64,000 nucleotides of DNA from Anaeramoeba flamelloides (taxonomy: Eukaryota; Metamonada; Anaeramoebidae), in the NCBI GenBank assembly GCA_027625915.1, contig JANTQA010000042.1:1934001-1998000 (forward strand). Direction: 5' to 3'. Each line of letters opens with the position of its first letter. Position 1 is the stretch's first letter. Made by a program: the position numbers and the translations under genes. The notes under the pieces were generated by a model, which had not been told where the DNA came from, ran no database searches, and saw only the letters and a program-made list of their open reading frames with translations. Positions 9,747 to 21,102 of this stretch are shown in pieces.

Positions 9747-11365
9747 CACAATAATAAAACAGATAACTGGAGCTTATAAAATATATAACAATTACCACAT
9801 AAATAATTTTAATTGTTGCTCTATTAAGATTTTTTTATTAATTTATTTGCATTTTTTTGATATTTGAATACTAAATTGGAGAAATTTTCAGCAAGATTTT
9901 TTATAATTGTTTTCCCATAATTTTAATAAAATAGAATTAAATTTCAATTTCGTTTTCTTTTGTATGTTTTAATGAATTTTTGTTTTAATCATGAATATAG
10001 TTTAACGGAATTGAAAAATGGATACAGATCAAAATTTTCTTTACACATTTTTTTTTCATTTTCTTCGCTCTTTTTATTTTAGTATAATAGTAACTTCAGA
10101 ATTATTTAGATTCCATGTTATTTGTTATTTTTTTATAGTACTTATATTACCTTATTACTTTTTATTGCATACTATTATTATATAAAATCCTCAAAACATT
10201 CAAAATAATCTACAACAAAAAACCTATATAGATACAAAAAAAGATAGTAAATAATTACACATAATATTTTTTGTTTTTATACATAAAAAATAACTTAATA
10301 ATTAATTATGTCCTTATTTTCAAGAATTATACATTCAAAAAAATTCTTCACTATTTTGTTAGTGTTACTTTATGTAGGTGTTATTAAATTTCTGTAAATG
10401 TATGAAAAATTGAAAAAAATTCCCTTTTTTCACTAATATTTTCATAATTTTTCTTTTTCTAATTCTCATTTAAATAATTATCTGTTAGTATTTGATGGTA
10501 AAATATTATAATTTGTTTTTGGTATTCTTTTTTTGATTTATAACTATGTATTTTTTCTTTATAAACAGATAAATCTACAGAATTTCCCCGATCAAATTCT
10601 TAACAAAAAGGATGATTTTAATCTTTTTTTACCTTTAAAAGTTTTATCTTACTAAAACATTACTTAGAACTTATTCAAGAGTTACTTACTATTTGGAGTT
10701 TTTGAATATTTTTTTTTGAATTTTCTAGGAGTTGTTAATATCTAACTTTCTTCGCTTGCTGTTATAAAAGTTAATAATACACCTAGTCAATCAACATCTG
10801 GGTTATCAATAGATAAATTATCCATTTTTTTTTTTACCCTTTAACATCGATGTATTTTTCTTTCTTATCTTTTCTTGGTTTTTTTATTTAAACAAATTTA
10901 AGTTTCGATTTACTAATTTTTCTTTATTTGCCTTTTCAATTTGTATTTCTTGATTTTCATTCTTTTCATTTTCTTTTTTTAAAATAATAGCTCAAAAATA
11001 AACACAATTATTTGAGAACCCTATTTTTTGAAGAGAAATAAGAAAATTTTTTACCTCTGTTATTAGATAAATACTACTCAAGTAATATTTCTCTTATTTA
11101 GTGTTTTGTGTAAGTGAACATTTACAATAGAATATAAAATAAAAAGCCTAAAAAAAAATGCAAAAATTTATTATTTTAATCTTTGAATACAATACCATAG
11201 TTATTATTTTTTTGAAACCTAAGCTAAAAAAATGAAAAGAAATAACCATTTTTCTAAACATATTTATATTGGTTATTTTTTGTAGTTTTTTTTTTCCTGA
11301 AGATCTTCACATTTCAACAAACAATAACTCACGCAATCTGGCTCATTTTTTCAAAAACAAGCAAA
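8216..11365. other. AT-rich intergenic DNA with no gene
   Basis: No exon with conserved content on either strand. It holds a (TA)n tract at about 9713-9742 and many homopolymer A or T runs. The short frames here, for example the minus frame at 9394-9579, are Ile/Lys-rich and look like chance. Confidence 0.45.
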
Positions 11366-11415
11366 ATATTTTTCTTTCTGGGTGATATAAATATCACCCT
11401 ATCTAGAAAAATATA
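11366..11415. repeat. Near-perfect palindrome
   Basis: The core GGGTGATATAAATATCACCC at 11380-11399 is a perfect inverted repeat. Outer arms ATATTTTTCT and AGAAAAATAT pair as well, with small unpaired bulges. It could form a cruciform or an RNA hairpin. It lies about 650 bases upstream of the CPSF2 start. Confidence 0.7.
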
Positions 11416-12035
11416 TTGTTCATTTCCTCAACTTCGTACAAATAACGACAGTTATATTTACAAATTAAATGATAATATATAAAGTATCATAAGAATTCAA
11501 TTTGAATGTCAATTCAAAAAAAAAACAAATATTTGATAAAAAAAATATTAAACAAATTGAAAAAATATTAAACAAATTGAAAAAATAATGATTTAACTCA
11601 GATTTTCACTTATTCCTCTCACAGATCCAGGAACTAATGTTTTTTTTTAATTCCAATGTGTTATATATCTTGTGGAACTCAAAAATCTTTTTTCAATAAT
11701 TGTCTCACAATTAAAAATTTCAAAAAGGGTACAATGATCTTTCTTACAGAAATTTCAAACAGATTTTTTTATGGTTCAAGTACCTTAAATCATTAAACTT
11801 TATTTAATTCTTTTTTGAACAACACCTAAAGTTCAACAACTTGTTTTACTAAACAAATTAATCAAGGCTTCAAAATATTAATCAAAAAAGAATTTGTCAA
11901 ATAAATTATTGATTATTAGGGTAAACACCCTCAAATTAAAAAAAAAAACTTTGGTTTCTTAAACAAACAAATTTGTTTCCACTTTCGATGGTTACTTTAA
12001 TCATTTTTTCTTTTTTTTTTCATCTCAAAAATAAA
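11416..12035. other. Upstream region of CPSF2
   Basis: A/T-rich with a short direct repeat near 11550-11580 (ATATTAAACAAATTGAAAAA twice in a row). The promoter and 5' UTR of CPSF2 should lie here, but I see no defined motif. Confidence 0.35.
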
Positions 12036-15000
12036 ATGTCTTGTTTTATTCATTTCACTCCATTATATGGATCATATTCCGAAGGACCGATTTGTTATTT
12101 ATTGGACATTGATGATTTTACGATTATGTTGGACTGTGGGTGGTCCGAAGAATTTGATACTGAAGATCTCAGTGTTTTAAATTCGTACATTAACAAGATT
12201 GATTTAGTGCTTTTGTCTCATTCTGATTTGGCACACATTGGCGCGTTACCTTATTTAATTTGTAAATTAGGATTAAAGGCGCCTGTTTATTCAACACTGC
12301 CTGTTGCTTTAATGGGTAAACTGACTTTGGAGGAAGTGTTAATTTCTGTCCTTCAGGAAAGGGCATTTGATTTGTTTACATTTGAGGACATTTTGCAGGC
12401 ATTCAAACAAATCAATCTCTTAAAATTCTCCCAACAATTCGATCTCACAGAACAAGGTGCAGCCATTACAATCACCCCTTTGGCAGCAGGGCATTCCCTT
12501 GGTGGTTCGATTTGGTTTATCAAAAAAGAAGCAGAAAGAATCATTTATGCCGTTGATTGGAATCATGCTCGTGATCGTCATTTAAGTTCTTCAATGTTGT
12601 CACAAATTAAAAAACCAAGTTTGTTAATCACAGACTCAAGAAATTTTTTAATCGCAAATAAGAAAAGAAATCAACGTGATCGGGATCTTTCAGGTAAATT
12701 AATTTTCTTTTTTTTTTTTTTTTTTTTTTCGATTCTTCATTTTTCTTTTTATTTTTAATACTTGTGCCTATTTACTTTTTTTTCACCACCACAACTTTAT
12801 TTGAGATCTTGAAATCCACTATCAATTTTTGCTTTTTTTTCCAAAAATTGAATTTTTTGAGGTTTAATTAAGTAAGTATCACCAACAAAAACCCGTTATG
12901 GCTGTTTTCAAAAAAGTGAGTTCTAAAAGTTTTATAAAGTGTTGATCAAACTGTTTGATTAACACTTTTAAGCAGTTTGAGTGTCACTTTTAAAACTTTT
13001 GTTCTTTCCTCAATTTTTTTTGTAGAACTACATTTTTTTTATTGATTATGGTATGTATGATTCCTCTAACTTTTGATCTGACAATGAAAAACTTGTCTTA
13101 ACCTGGATTACTCATTTCTCGGTGAATCAGATTTGGGATTAATAGATCTGCAAATTATTTTCATAAAGGGAATAATAGTATTCTTTTTTTTTCAATTTAC
13201 AATTCTTTTAGAATAATTATTTTCAAGAAAAAATTGGAATTTTTGATACAAAAACAAAATCAAAAACAAATTTGTTTATAACAACTTAAAATGTTTTATC
13301 GATGCATTTACAATTCATATTTATTCATTTCCTTAATTATTTTTATTTTTGTTGCAAAAAGAAACATTTTTTATATTTTATTTTTACCTTCTGGGAAAAA
13401 AAGTGAAAGAATGAAAAATAACTGTAAAGAGATAAAACGAAAAAGAAGGAAAAAAAGTCCAACACAATTTTTAATTTGAAAAACATTAATAGAATCACAG
13501 AAACCTGAAAATGAAAAAGTAAAAAACAATTAAAAGAAGAAACAAATTAACTTCAAAGAATAATTCATTATATTATTCTCAATCAAATCAACAAACACAA
13601 TTTAAATCTCCTTTCTTGATTATCGAAACGAAATAATATGAGTTGTTTTGGAGATCTCAAAAATAAACTCCATTTCACTCAAAGAGACCACATTCAAAAA
13701 TGAAAAATTCATTTACGTCTTAAGAATCAACGTAATATATGAGATTAATTAGAAAAAAGAGAAATAATAAAATACAGATTAAAGTTGATACTCATAAAAG
13801 TAATATCCAAACAAAGGATAAAATTTTCCAAAATAATCAAATGTTAAAAAAAATTTTACCACACCATTAATTGGAAGGTCTCGTGCAAAATTTCTTAATT
13901 TATCTGTAAATGAAAATTATTAAAAAATAGGTTTTTTAATCGTAAATAAACTTTTCTTCAGTCAAAGTGGCACAACATTTTTTTTCAAATTTCAATTATT
14001 TTATATAATTTACCTTTGAAGAACAAATAAGAAAAAATTTGAATAGTAAACATCAGTGAAAGTTGATATTCTGTATAAAGTAAAACTAATTAATCAATAG
14101 ATTTTCTAAAAATTGAAAAACTAAAATACTTAGGGTCATATTGAGAAAAAAAAACAATTGTTCGTTTTGATCTTCAATTCAAGATCCAAATAAAATTCTA
14201 TTAGAAATCAATATCCTTTCTCTTCAATCATTTTTACTTTTTCAGTAACAATAGCATAACAAATTTTTAACAAGTGACTTTTGATCTTGCATATAAAAAA
14301 AAAATTTGCAAATGAAATTGTATGTCAAAAAAAAATCGAAAAAAAAAGAAGGAAAAAAAAGAAAAATGTGAACAAATGATTTCAATTTTCGAAATTTCCA
14401 AAATATATTTTTTCTTCTAATATCAATTAAAACCCTTTAAACGCATTTAATTAACTCATAACAACTGAACCTCTTTGACTGGAAAATAGTTTATATTACA
14501 TTTTAAAAGAAATTATATCGTCTCAATTTTCTTAAAGTTAATTTAGAGTTTTTAAACATTTTTTTTTTCAAAATGTCTTTTTATAAATAATAAAAAGTAA
14601 AAAAGAAAAAAAAATTGAAAAAAGAAAAAAACAAGAAAAAAAAAACTTGACTAAATTAGAAAAAATGATTCTGATCTAAAAATTAATAATTTTAGTTTTA
14701 GAAAATCAACTACAAACCTCATAGAATTTGTTTTATTTCTTCAATTAAAATGTTATGCTTTTGAATGAAAAAGAGTTTTGTTAAATTTTTCAACAAATTT
14801 TAAATAATCGATCAATCAAATTAAAACCCATGACCAAAAGATAGTATTTAAAAAACTGTTATTATGTTGAATCCTCCTTTTAGTATTTAATCATTTATTT
14901 TTGCTCTTATATTAATTGATCTTACTTTTCATTTTCAGGTTTCTGTGATTCTATTAATGTTTTCAAAATAAAAATTGTGTTGAACTTTTTTTCCTTCTTT

Positions 15001-18000
15001 TTCGTTTTATCTCTTTACAGTTATTTTTCATTCTTTCACTTTTTTTCCCAGAAGGTAAAAATAAAATATAAAAAATGTTTCTTTTTGCAAAACAATATTT
15101 TTTTTGGGATGATCATTTTTTTTTAGATTATTATTATACATTTTAAAAAAATTAGTTTCTGAACACTTCTTTTTACAAAATCAATTATTTAAATACATTT
15201 CAAAAAATAGAATTTATATTTAAACTTAATTCCTTATGATAGACAAAAAAAAATAAGAAATAATTTTTAAAAAAAAATAATTTTTTTTTTTTTTCCATTA
15301 AAGAGTGGGTACTAAAAGTCCACCTGTTTGCCCGAATCCCTAATTTGAATTAGAGATATTGTTGAACCAAGTGAGAGCTGGTCATTTCTCCCAAAAATCG
15401 GATCCGCTCCATAAATTGAGAGGGATTTTGTTCCAATTCCGTTCAGTTTTATAATAGTCAAAAAGATTCAATTCGGTCAAACGATTTCCTCAAAGAATTA
15501 GTGGTTCTAAGAAGCATAAGCCCGATTTTTAATTAAAATTACACCGTGGTGGCTATTTGAGAAAATGGTAAACAATAAGAAATAATGGTTAAGGGAATAG
15601 AACCCCGGCCTTCAGATTGTACACTGGGTTGTGTTGCCACTTGCCCATACCGGTTCTCAAAAAAAAATAATTTTAAAGAGTTTATAAAACTTTTAATTAG
15701 AGATCTATTTGTCTATAACTCTTTTTGAATTTTTTTTTATAAATCTAAACGAGATTTTTCTTATTTCTCATTTGTAAAATTATCAATAGGTTAATTTAAA
15801 TAATTTTTTATTAAGAAGCGAGCAAAATTGATTTTTTACTCAATTCATTACAAAATAAAATATTTATAAATTCATTGATATACATAAAATCATAATCATT
15901 CAAAATACATTTTTGGAACAAAAAAAATTGTAGTGTTTTGAATCTTTCTGATAAAACTTGAATATTTATGAAAACTATTTTAAAAAAATAATTTTGTTTT
16001 AATTTATTTTTTGATAGTTTTTCTTTTATAGTTGGTGTCAATATATCAATATTTGATGTAGACAATATTAATATTCAAAATTAAAGTTCTAATTTCTATC
16101 ATCTTAAACCGTAATTTCTCGCATTTTTACTTTTTTGAAATCTTTTTTCATTTTTTATTTTTTCGAAAAGAAAATTATGGCAATTAAATCCATAAATTAT
16201 TCATTTAAAAGCAATTTAAACTGATTTTACAAAAAAATGAAACCTATAATATTCAAACAAACTTTTTACCAAACAACTTTTTACATTTTTTTTTTTTATC
16301 GAATTTTCCCTTTCAAATCTCAATCAAAAAAATATTCAACTTTATTGATTGTTTTTGTTCATTTGAAAAACTCAACTGTAAATCGATAAATTTGAAAAAT
16401 TTTAACATGAATTTTTTAAATATAGTAACCCAATTGTAAAAAAAAAATTGAAATATCAAAAATATTATTTTTTAATAACCTATTTCAAAACAAAAGTTCC
16501 TTTTTTAATTTAAATAAATATTTTTTTAAAAGTTGGAAAAACGAAAAAAGCAAGTAGCTTAAAACCTTTTTATTTTAGTTCTGAATTGGTCAAAATATTT
16601 CTTTTTAAAAATTGATTTTAATAAATTAATTAATTTTTTTTTTTTTTTTTTTTTTGCCGAAAATTTCCTATTGTATATATAATATTTAATATAATTTATT
16701 TATTTAGGTTCTGTTATTCAAACTTTAACGAATGGTGGATCGGTATTAATGCCCACTGATGTATCAAATAGGGTATTAGAATTATTATTATTTTTGGAAA
16801 CTCTCTGGGAAAATCAGCAATATGAGAAATTTAGTTTAGTATTTGTTGGTTATCGATCAAGAAATGTATTGTTGTCTGCACAATCTATGATTGAATGGAT
16901 GGGATCTGGTATTACAAAAATGTTTGATTCTAATCAGAGGAACCCATTTGATTTTAAGCATGTCAAAATATGCACGACACTAAAGCAATTTGAAAAGTTA
17001 CCCTTAGGACCTAAAGTGATATGTTGTACTTTAAATAGCTTAGAATATGGATGGTCCAGAGACTTTTTTTTATCATTTTGTGAAAAGTCATTAAATTTGG
17101 TTTTATTTACGAGTAGAGATGTCCCAGGTTCTTTTAATAGATTTTTAATTGATCAATCGCCAATTTCATCATCAAGTCATAAGCAAATCAAATTAAAAGT
17201 TAGGCAAAGAGTAGAATTGGAAGGTTCAGAATTGGAACAATATTTATTGGAAGAAAAAATATTAAAACAACAAGAAGAAAATGCAAATAAGGCAATGGAT
17301 TTTGAATATGCAGGGGAATACCAAGATGTAAAAGATGAGGAAGAAGCCTTTATCAAATTAAAAGAAATCGAGGAAGAAGAAAGGGTACAAGAAAAAACTT
17401 TAATTTCTGATGAAGTATTGGGAACAGATATTTTGACATGGTACAAAAAAAATCAAAATAACAATCTACGAAGGGTACATTTTGCAATGTTTCCCAACAT
17501 TTCAGAGTATATGGTCTCGGATCAATATGGAGAAATCATTAACAATTCAGAATTTCCAACAAGTAATTTGGATGACGACATTTCCCAAATAAAAAATAAA
17601 AATGAGAATACCTGTATATTAACATTACCCCTAAGAAAAGATTTAAATCGATATATCAATGACGAGAAAAAATCTGAATCTAATGAAGATGGAAAATTCA
17701 ACGAAATGGGGACAAATCAAGGCACTAGCTCTGGTAAGAATAATAATACCAGCTCTGATAATAATGCCGGTGGGATGGAAATCGAAAAAAAAGGTGGGAT
17801 CGGAATGTTTGGTCTTTTTGACGATCGTTCAAGAACTTTAGAGCAACAAAAAATTAACCAGGATCCAGAATATGTATTAAAAAGTAAAATACAGGATGAT
17901 TTGCCCTTTGATAATGACAAGCCAATCAAATATGTCGAAAAGGAAATTTATATTGAATTAAATTGCGAAGTCAAATATATCGATATTGAAGGTCGATCCG

Positions 18001-18545
18001 ATGGAGAAGCAATTCGAAATATTCTTCCAAAGATTGAGCCAAGAAATGTCATCATCATCCACGGATCTAAAAAATCAACAACAAGTTTTCGTGATTTCTG
18101 TTTAAGAAAAATCACTCCACATGTATATAACCCAAAAAACGAACAAAAAATAGATGTCTCCACATATGAAAAAATGATCCAAGTACAATTCCAAGATGAC
18201 TTTTTACAAGGAATAAAATTCAAAAAAAAGGGCGAGTTTGGGATCTCCTATATGGATTCAATTGTTGAGCTTCCACAAAACTCAAATATACCCACCTTAG
18301 TGCATAGAGAATCCGATAACGAAGAAGCTAGAGACCCAATATTCCTGGGCAATATGCAACTGCCAATATTGAAAAAAAAATTATTAGAACAATCAATCGA
18401 TAGCCAATGGGTGGAGGGGAGTTTGATTTTTAAAGGCGTAATAGCAATTAAAAAAAAGGATAATGAAATTACAATTGAAGGTGATATCTCAGAAGACAAT
18501 TACAAAATTCGTGAAATCATATATTCGCAATACGGAATTATTTAA
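12036..18545 (+). CDS. CPSF2: Cleavage and polyadenylation specificity factor subunit 2 (CPSF100)
   Basis: Two exons, 12036-12693 and 16708-18545, join in frame (TCA G / GT TCT) to give 831 residues; human CPSF2 has 782. The protein is the catalytically inactive metallo-beta-lactamase/beta-CASP partner of the CPSF73 endonuclease in the pre-mRNA 3'-end cleavage complex. Exon 1 carries the beta-lactamase part: MLDCGWSEEF (31-40), then LLSHSDLAHIGALPY (59-73), where the HxHxDH metal motif of CPSF73 is replaced, as in other CPSF100 proteins. ITPLAAGHSLGGSIW and LLITDSRNF follow. Exon 2 carries the beta-CASP region (VSNRVLELLLFLETLW), RVELEGSELEQYL, YIDIEGRSDGEAIRNILP, and a C-terminus ending IREIIYSQYGII like the human IRDLLYEQYAIV. 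An Asn/Gly/Ser-rich insert lies mid-protein. The ATG matches the family N-terminus. The intron (4,014 bp) has a GTAAAT donor and TTATTTAG acceptor and is filled with repeats. Confidence 0.95.
12936..12968. repeat. 33-bp palindrome in CPSF2 intron
   Basis: AAAGTGTTGATCAAAC pairs with GTTTGATTAACACTTT around one central base, with one mismatch. Outer sequences AAAAGTTTT and AAAACTTTT extend it loosely. It may be the core of a small decayed foldback element. Confidence 0.65.
13353..13520. repeat. Left arm of long inverted repeat in CPSF2 intron
   Basis: About 165 bases, from TTGCAAAAAGAAACATTTTT to beyond CACAGAAACCTGAAAATG, are repeated as a reverse complement at 14923-15091 with only a few differences. 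The high similarity, compared with the decay of other repeats here, suggests a recent inverted duplication or gene conversion between arms. The pair could be the long terminal inverted repeats of a 1.74 kb element or an independent duplication. Confidence 0.8.
13640..14830 (+). repeat. Dispersed non-coding repeat R1, copy interrupted by a MITE
   Basis: Shares segments with 35410-35940, 46070-46640 and, inverted, 55030-55610. Recognisable blocks are CTCCATTTCACTCAAAG, then CTCGTGCAAAATTTCTTAAT, then TTAAAGTTAATTTAGAGTTT, then CATAGAATTTGTTTTATTTC. In this copy a 550 bp MITE (13945-14494) splits the second and third blocks, which are contiguous at 46070-46640. No coding potential seen. Confidence 0.65.
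13945..14494. mobile_element. TIR MITE with CAGTCAAAG-type ends, copy in CPSF2 intron
   Basis: The left end ATAAACTTTTCTTCAGTCAA and the reverse complement of the right end (ATAAACTATTTTCCAGTCAA) match closely. Related copies lie at 34881-35406 and 59816-60517, sharing interior landmarks such as TTTTGATCTTCAAT and ACAAGTGACTTTTGATCTT. No transposase frame, so it is non-autonomous. The superfamily is not resolved. Confidence 0.65.
14923..15091. repeat. Right arm of long inverted repeat in CPSF2 intron
   Basis: Reverse complement of 13353-13520. In the pre-mRNA the two arms could pair over more than 160 bases, enclosing R1 and its inserted MITE in a loop of about 1.4 kb. Confidence 0.8.
15285..15658 (-). 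mobile_element. tRNA-derived SINE with target-site duplication
   Basis: On the minus strand the element starts GAGAACCGGTATGGGCAAGTGG. A box A-like TGGGCAAGTGG (15637-15647) and a box B-like GGTTCTATTCC (15594-15604) sit about 32 bases apart, the tRNA spacing for RNA polymerase III promoters. The body runs about 250 bases further and ends in a poly-A tract (poly-T on the plus strand, 15285-15294). An exact 16-base duplication AAAAAAAAATAATTTT flanks it at 15269-15284 and 15659-15674. The tRNA-like head does not fold into a full cloverleaf, so this is a SINE rather than a tRNA gene. It lies antisense in the CPSF2 intron and is visibly richer in G+C than its surroundings. I found no second copy in the window. 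Confidence 0.8.
15675..16707. other. 3' part of CPSF2 intron, no feature
   Basis: A/T-rich intron sequence ending in a long T tract (16630-16655) and the TTATTTAG acceptor. A minus-strand frame at 15811-16065 looks like chance. Confidence 0.4.
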
Positions 18546-19439
18546 TTACAAAATCATTTTTTTTTTTTATTTAAGCGTTTTTTTATTTTCATTTGAATTT
18601 TAATTTTTATTTTTATCATTAAAAAAATAAATTTAAATAAATATTAATATTTTATCAAAATATTGCTTAGGAAATATATTTTTGTTTCTTAAATATACTT
18701 AAAATAGTTATTATTGTTTTGATATTATATAATAAAATCATGTTTTGAACAAAAAAACTTGAAATGTAAACTTATTATTATTTCGAAATAATATTTTTAA
18801 ACAAATTAATTTAATAAAAATAATAAACAAAGTTTTATGAGAGTTTTTCTTATTTAAAAAGATCAAAAAAAATAAAATATAATTAATTGTTTTTTAAAAT
18901 TATTCGAATGTTTTTTATTTCATTTTGGAAATTCATTTAGTTTTTATTTTGTGATATTTAATCAGACAAAATTAATTAACCATTCCATAAAAAAATAAGC
19001 TGAGGGTAATTTCTGTAGAAATTTGTAGATTCTCAATATTTGTAGATTTTTTAAAAGAATGTTAAATTGGCTCCATGGTTTCTCGAACCAAGATTCAATA
19101 TGTTTGATTTCCTTCAAGTTCATTTATTTCTTAAGAAAATTAATTGCAAATGAAAAAGAAATAGACATTAGCTTTACAAATATATGTCATTTTAAATCCT
19201 GTTTCGAAATAAACCTGAATTGATGGTGGGTCTAGCTTAAACCAAACAAAATTTATTTTTATGAAACAAATTGAGAAAAAAAAAATTGTATCCAAATGGT
19301 GAATTAAATAATGTATTGGGAGATTATATTGCTTTTTAAAACAATTTTAAAGAAATATTTTCTTAATTTATTTAAAAAAACTCTGAAAAATAATCAATTT
19401 TTTATTTCGACATTTTTTTTATTTTGTATTAAATTTTTA
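18546..19439. other. Downstream of CPSF2, no gene
   Basis: A/T-rich DNA containing several possible AATAAA polyadenylation signals. None can be singled out in this composition. No repeat family recognised. Confidence 0.4.
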
Positions 19440-20770
19440 ATCCAAAAATATTGATTTTCTAGATTGAATGGGAAATTTTATAAGAATGATCGATATCTTT
19501 AATCTTTTTATAAATTGAAATATTTTTTTTAGGGAAATAATAAGATTTTGTTTTAATTTCATTCTTATCATAAACATAAGAATATTTATTTAGGTAATTT
19601 GGGAAATTTTATTATTATTAATTAATGTTATACTATTCTTTTTTAATTGCTTCCGGTTTTTAGATTTTAAAAAAAAATGGAAGAAATAAATTGACAATCT
19701 ATTCCTATTTTCGATTTATTTTTTAATTTATAAAAAAATACTGTTTATCAGATGGGGTTTTCAGTTTTATTCTGTAAATTGATTAATTTTATCAAGAAAA
19801 AAAAAAAGAATGCCAAGAAAACCATCATTGGCCTCTACTTACTTGACAAAAATTGTGAAAATTAGTGATTCATTAATCATTATTTAATTCTTCAAAAGTG
19901 CCCATATTTTTTTTTTTTTTTAATTTAAGAGATAAAAAGAAAATTTCTTAATTTTTTTTTTTTATTTCTTAAACTTAAAAAAAGTTTATGTTGTCCGTTC
20001 TTGAATTTTTTACGATTGATTTATCTTACAGATACAACAGAAAACCTCAAAAAAACTTTGGTACTCTCGGTCGCTCTACCTACTTGAAGTTACTATAAGG
20101 TATCATTTTCGGGGATTTAAAACATTGAGTAAAATCTTTGATTTTTTATATATTCTTTTGAAATCTGGAAAACCTATGTATTCTAAGATACTTTACGGCA
20201 CTCGGTAGGACCCCCCAGGTACAAAGGGCTGTTTATTGGTATTATTATTATATCTAATAATTTTTAAATATTCTTGCCATTTCATCCAGATATATTTATT
20301 AGTAAGTTTTGTCTTTAAATTGGTTAAGATTAACATCTAATAATTTTAAATTAACTATTTCAAAATTAATATTTTCATTATCTTATTTTGTAAATTTTAA
20401 ATTTTTTGCTATGTGCTACAAAACCCAGAATGTCTAATTTCTTATTGAATTTATACATTCTTTTGTAAATTGATATTTCTGACTTGATCAAGTTTAGCTT
20501 CAGTTTTAAAAATTATTCTTGGAGTATGTGGATTAATTTCTACAAATTTTGTGACTTTTTTATTTATCCGAAAATAAATGGCGTTGAAATTTTTTTAAAG
20601 TCATTTAAAAATAACGATCCATAAAATAATTGACTAATACGTATTGACTAAAATATTTGTAATTTTACTCCATAAGGCTACTAGCTGTTGGGTTAAAAAT
20701 CTTTTTATTTTTTTAAAAAGATCTTTTAACTTTTTTAAAGTTTTTTTTTAATTGTTTCTCTTTTTTAACC
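19440..20770 (-). mobile_element. LINE remnant, C-terminal half, second copy with hairpin
   Basis: Homologous along its length to 4210-5540 in the same orientation. On the minus strand it gives DNENINFEIVNLKLLDVNLN, matching NINWQSNNLKELEIELDKF of the LINE at 47955-49860. A block corresponding to AAATATTTAAAAATTATT follows, then a hairpin region, then the ATAAGAATA...CATAAACATAAGAAT block. Stops are frequent and the copy is dead. Confidence 0.65.
19655..20228. repeat. Decayed composite hairpin element inside LINE remnant
   Basis: Carries the GGTTTTCC/GGAAAACC-type foldback around AAATCTTTGATTTT (about 20100-20180) and the end motif CGGCACTCGGTAGG. It interrupts the LINE at the same site as in the copies at 4631-4980 and 49298-49473. 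The left boundary is uncertain because of decay and A/T runs. Confidence 0.55.
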
Positions 20771-21102
20771 CAGATTCCTAAAAATATTTTTTTGAAAAAC
20801 TTATTTTCTTTTCAAGTTTTAATAGTATTGGTATTCAAAAATGTATTTTTATTATTGTAATAAAATTAACTTTAATAATTTTGAAATAATAATAAAATTT
20901 TATTAAAAAAAATTATCTCTAATTTGTACAAAATTATAAAATCCAAAAACCTCAAAAGGATTCATTATTTGTTTTAAAATTCATCTTTAAAAAACTAGAA
21001 CTCCTAAGAATAAATAAAAAAAAAAAAAAAATAAAAATAAAATCGATTTCAAAAATTGGATATATTAAAAATATTAATTTGTTTTTAGGAATATATTTTG
21101 TA

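Noticed and set aside
15594-15658. Possible tRNA-Tyr gene (a GTA triplet in the anticodon position)
   Set aside because: Box A and B are present but the anticodon and acceptor stems do not pair. The element continues into a 3' body with an A tract and target duplication, so it is a SINE.
17177-18499. Several minus-strand frames across CPSF2 exon 2
   Set aside because: Antisense shadows of a strongly conserved coding exon.
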